From contig DEDN01000027.1 in assembly GCA_002349565.1 (NCBI GenBank), positions 5,688-11,821 on the forward strand: a stretch of 6,134 nucleotides of DNA, written 5' to 3'. The translations under genes were made by a program, and so were the position numbers. Each line of letters starts with the position of its first letter. Position 1 is the first letter of the stretch. This DNA comes from Alphaproteobacteria bacterium UBA2903. GTDB lineage: Bacteria > Pseudomonadota > Alphaproteobacteria > CAAGCB01 > CAG-977. Under the pieces are notes generated by a model that was given only the letters and a program-made list of their open reading frames with translations, was not told the origin of the DNA and did no database searches. Of the stretch, positions 5,723-6,134 are shown piece after piece.

Positions 5723-6134
5723 CCCAGCATTCCTTTCGTTGAAAAGACTTCGCCGTCTCCGGTCGGTGCCGCCGCAATGCGCAGCGCATGGGCAACGGCC
5801 TTGAAGAGTGCTTCGGTCTTGTGATGGTCGTTCTTGCCGTACATGACATTGGCATGGAGCGTAATGCCTGCATTGAAGGCAAATGCCCGCAGGAATTCCT
5901 CGGTCAGACAGGTATCATACGCACCGATCATGGCATTGGTATACTCGGCGTTGTAGACCAGAAACGGACGGTTGCAGATATCCATGCAGCAGAAGGCAAG
6001 GCTTTCATCCATCGGGATATAGGCACTCCCATACCGCTTGATACCACTCTTGTCACCGAGCGCCTTCGCAAGTGCCTGTCCGAGCACAATGCCGGTATCC
6101 TCTACGGTATGGTGAGCATCCACATGCGTATCAA
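5719..6134 (-). CDS. hisB: Imidazoleglycerol-phosphate dehydratase HisB, 5' end outside the window
   Basis: HisB dehydrates imidazole glycerol phosphate to imidazole acetol phosphate in a manganese-dependent reaction; the enzyme forms large oligomers. The window holds the last 137 complete codons and the TGA at 5719-5721; the N-terminal 50-60 residues are missing. The open frame begins with DTHVDAHHTVEDTG, the HHTVED metal-binding motif, so the GTG at 6121-6123 is an internal valine and not a start. Later motifs are DESLAFCCMDICNRPFLVY, FLRAFAFNAGITLHA and NDHHKTEALFKAVAHALRIA, the second metal-binding repeat. The protein ends soon after the dehydratase domain, so no phosphatase domain is attached at the C-terminus; the N-terminus cannot be judged. 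It overlaps hisH by 4 nt. Confidence 0.97.
   Translation of the reverse strand, partial: DTHVDAHHTVEDTGIVLGQALAKALGDKSGIKRYGSAYIPMDESLAFCCMDICNRPFLVYNAEYTNAMIGAYDTCLTEEFLRAFAFNAGITLHANVMYGKNDHHKTEALFKAVAHALRIAAAPTGDGEVFSTKGMLG

Noticed and set aside
6121..6123. GTG as the start of HisB
   Set aside because: The frame stays open to the window edge and the residues before it (DTH) continue the conserved HisB motif, so the gene is cut by the window.
1..6134. tRNA, rRNA, CRISPR array, insertion sequence, or histidine-operon leader/T-box
   Set aside because: Coding sequence fills nearly everything; the only gaps are about 149 nt (1255-1403) and 86 nt (2199-2284), both accounted for. The start of the his operon, where a leader would be, is outside the window.

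Overview
All genes in this window lie on the minus strand and read right to left. The GC-rich but AT-promoter sequence, strong AGGAGG-type ribosome binding sites, and a cysteine-rich protein of a type I associate with Clostridia all suggest a chromosomal segment from a Gram-positive Clostridia member, perhaps the Ruminococcus/Oscillospiraceae group. The taxonomic placement is an inference from protein character and was not tested by any search.

Right part (6134 down to about 2285): the distal half of a histidine biosynthesis operon. The order in transcription is hisB (5' end outside the window), hisH, hisA, a 77-residue zinc-ribbon protein, hisF, a 249-residue protein with the motifs of an ADP-ribosyltransferase (ART) domain, and hisI. 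The genes are packed tightly, with stop/start overlaps of 4 nt (hisB/hisH, hisH/hisA, hisF/ART) or 1 nt (hisA/zinc ribbon) and gaps of 11 to 13 nt elsewhere, so they are almost certainly one transcription unit. HisI makes ProFAR from phosphoribosyl-AMP, HisA isomerises it to PRFAR, HisH plus HisF convert PRFAR to IGP and AICAR, and HisB dehydrates IGP. No hisE is visible, and HisI is the short form without a HisE domain. The two non-his genes are the unusual part of the operon.

Middle (about 2284 to 1370): an 86-nt gap after hisI is almost filled by a 67-nt interrupted palindrome. Its 3' arm contains the ribosome binding site of the next gene and is followed by a run of five T just before the ATG. 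It could be the his operon terminator, a translational lock, or both. Next is a 264-residue cysteine-rich protein (16 Cys) of unknown function, followed by a 9-bp GC-rich hairpin that probably terminates it.

Left part (1369 to 1): two near-consensus extended -10 promoters in tandem, then ligA (NAD+-dependent DNA ligase). LigA is read for 418 codons before the window ends inside its zinc finger.

The most interesting item is the ART-like gene, translationally coupled to hisF. The second is the palindrome masking the Shine-Dalgarno of the cysteine-rich gene.
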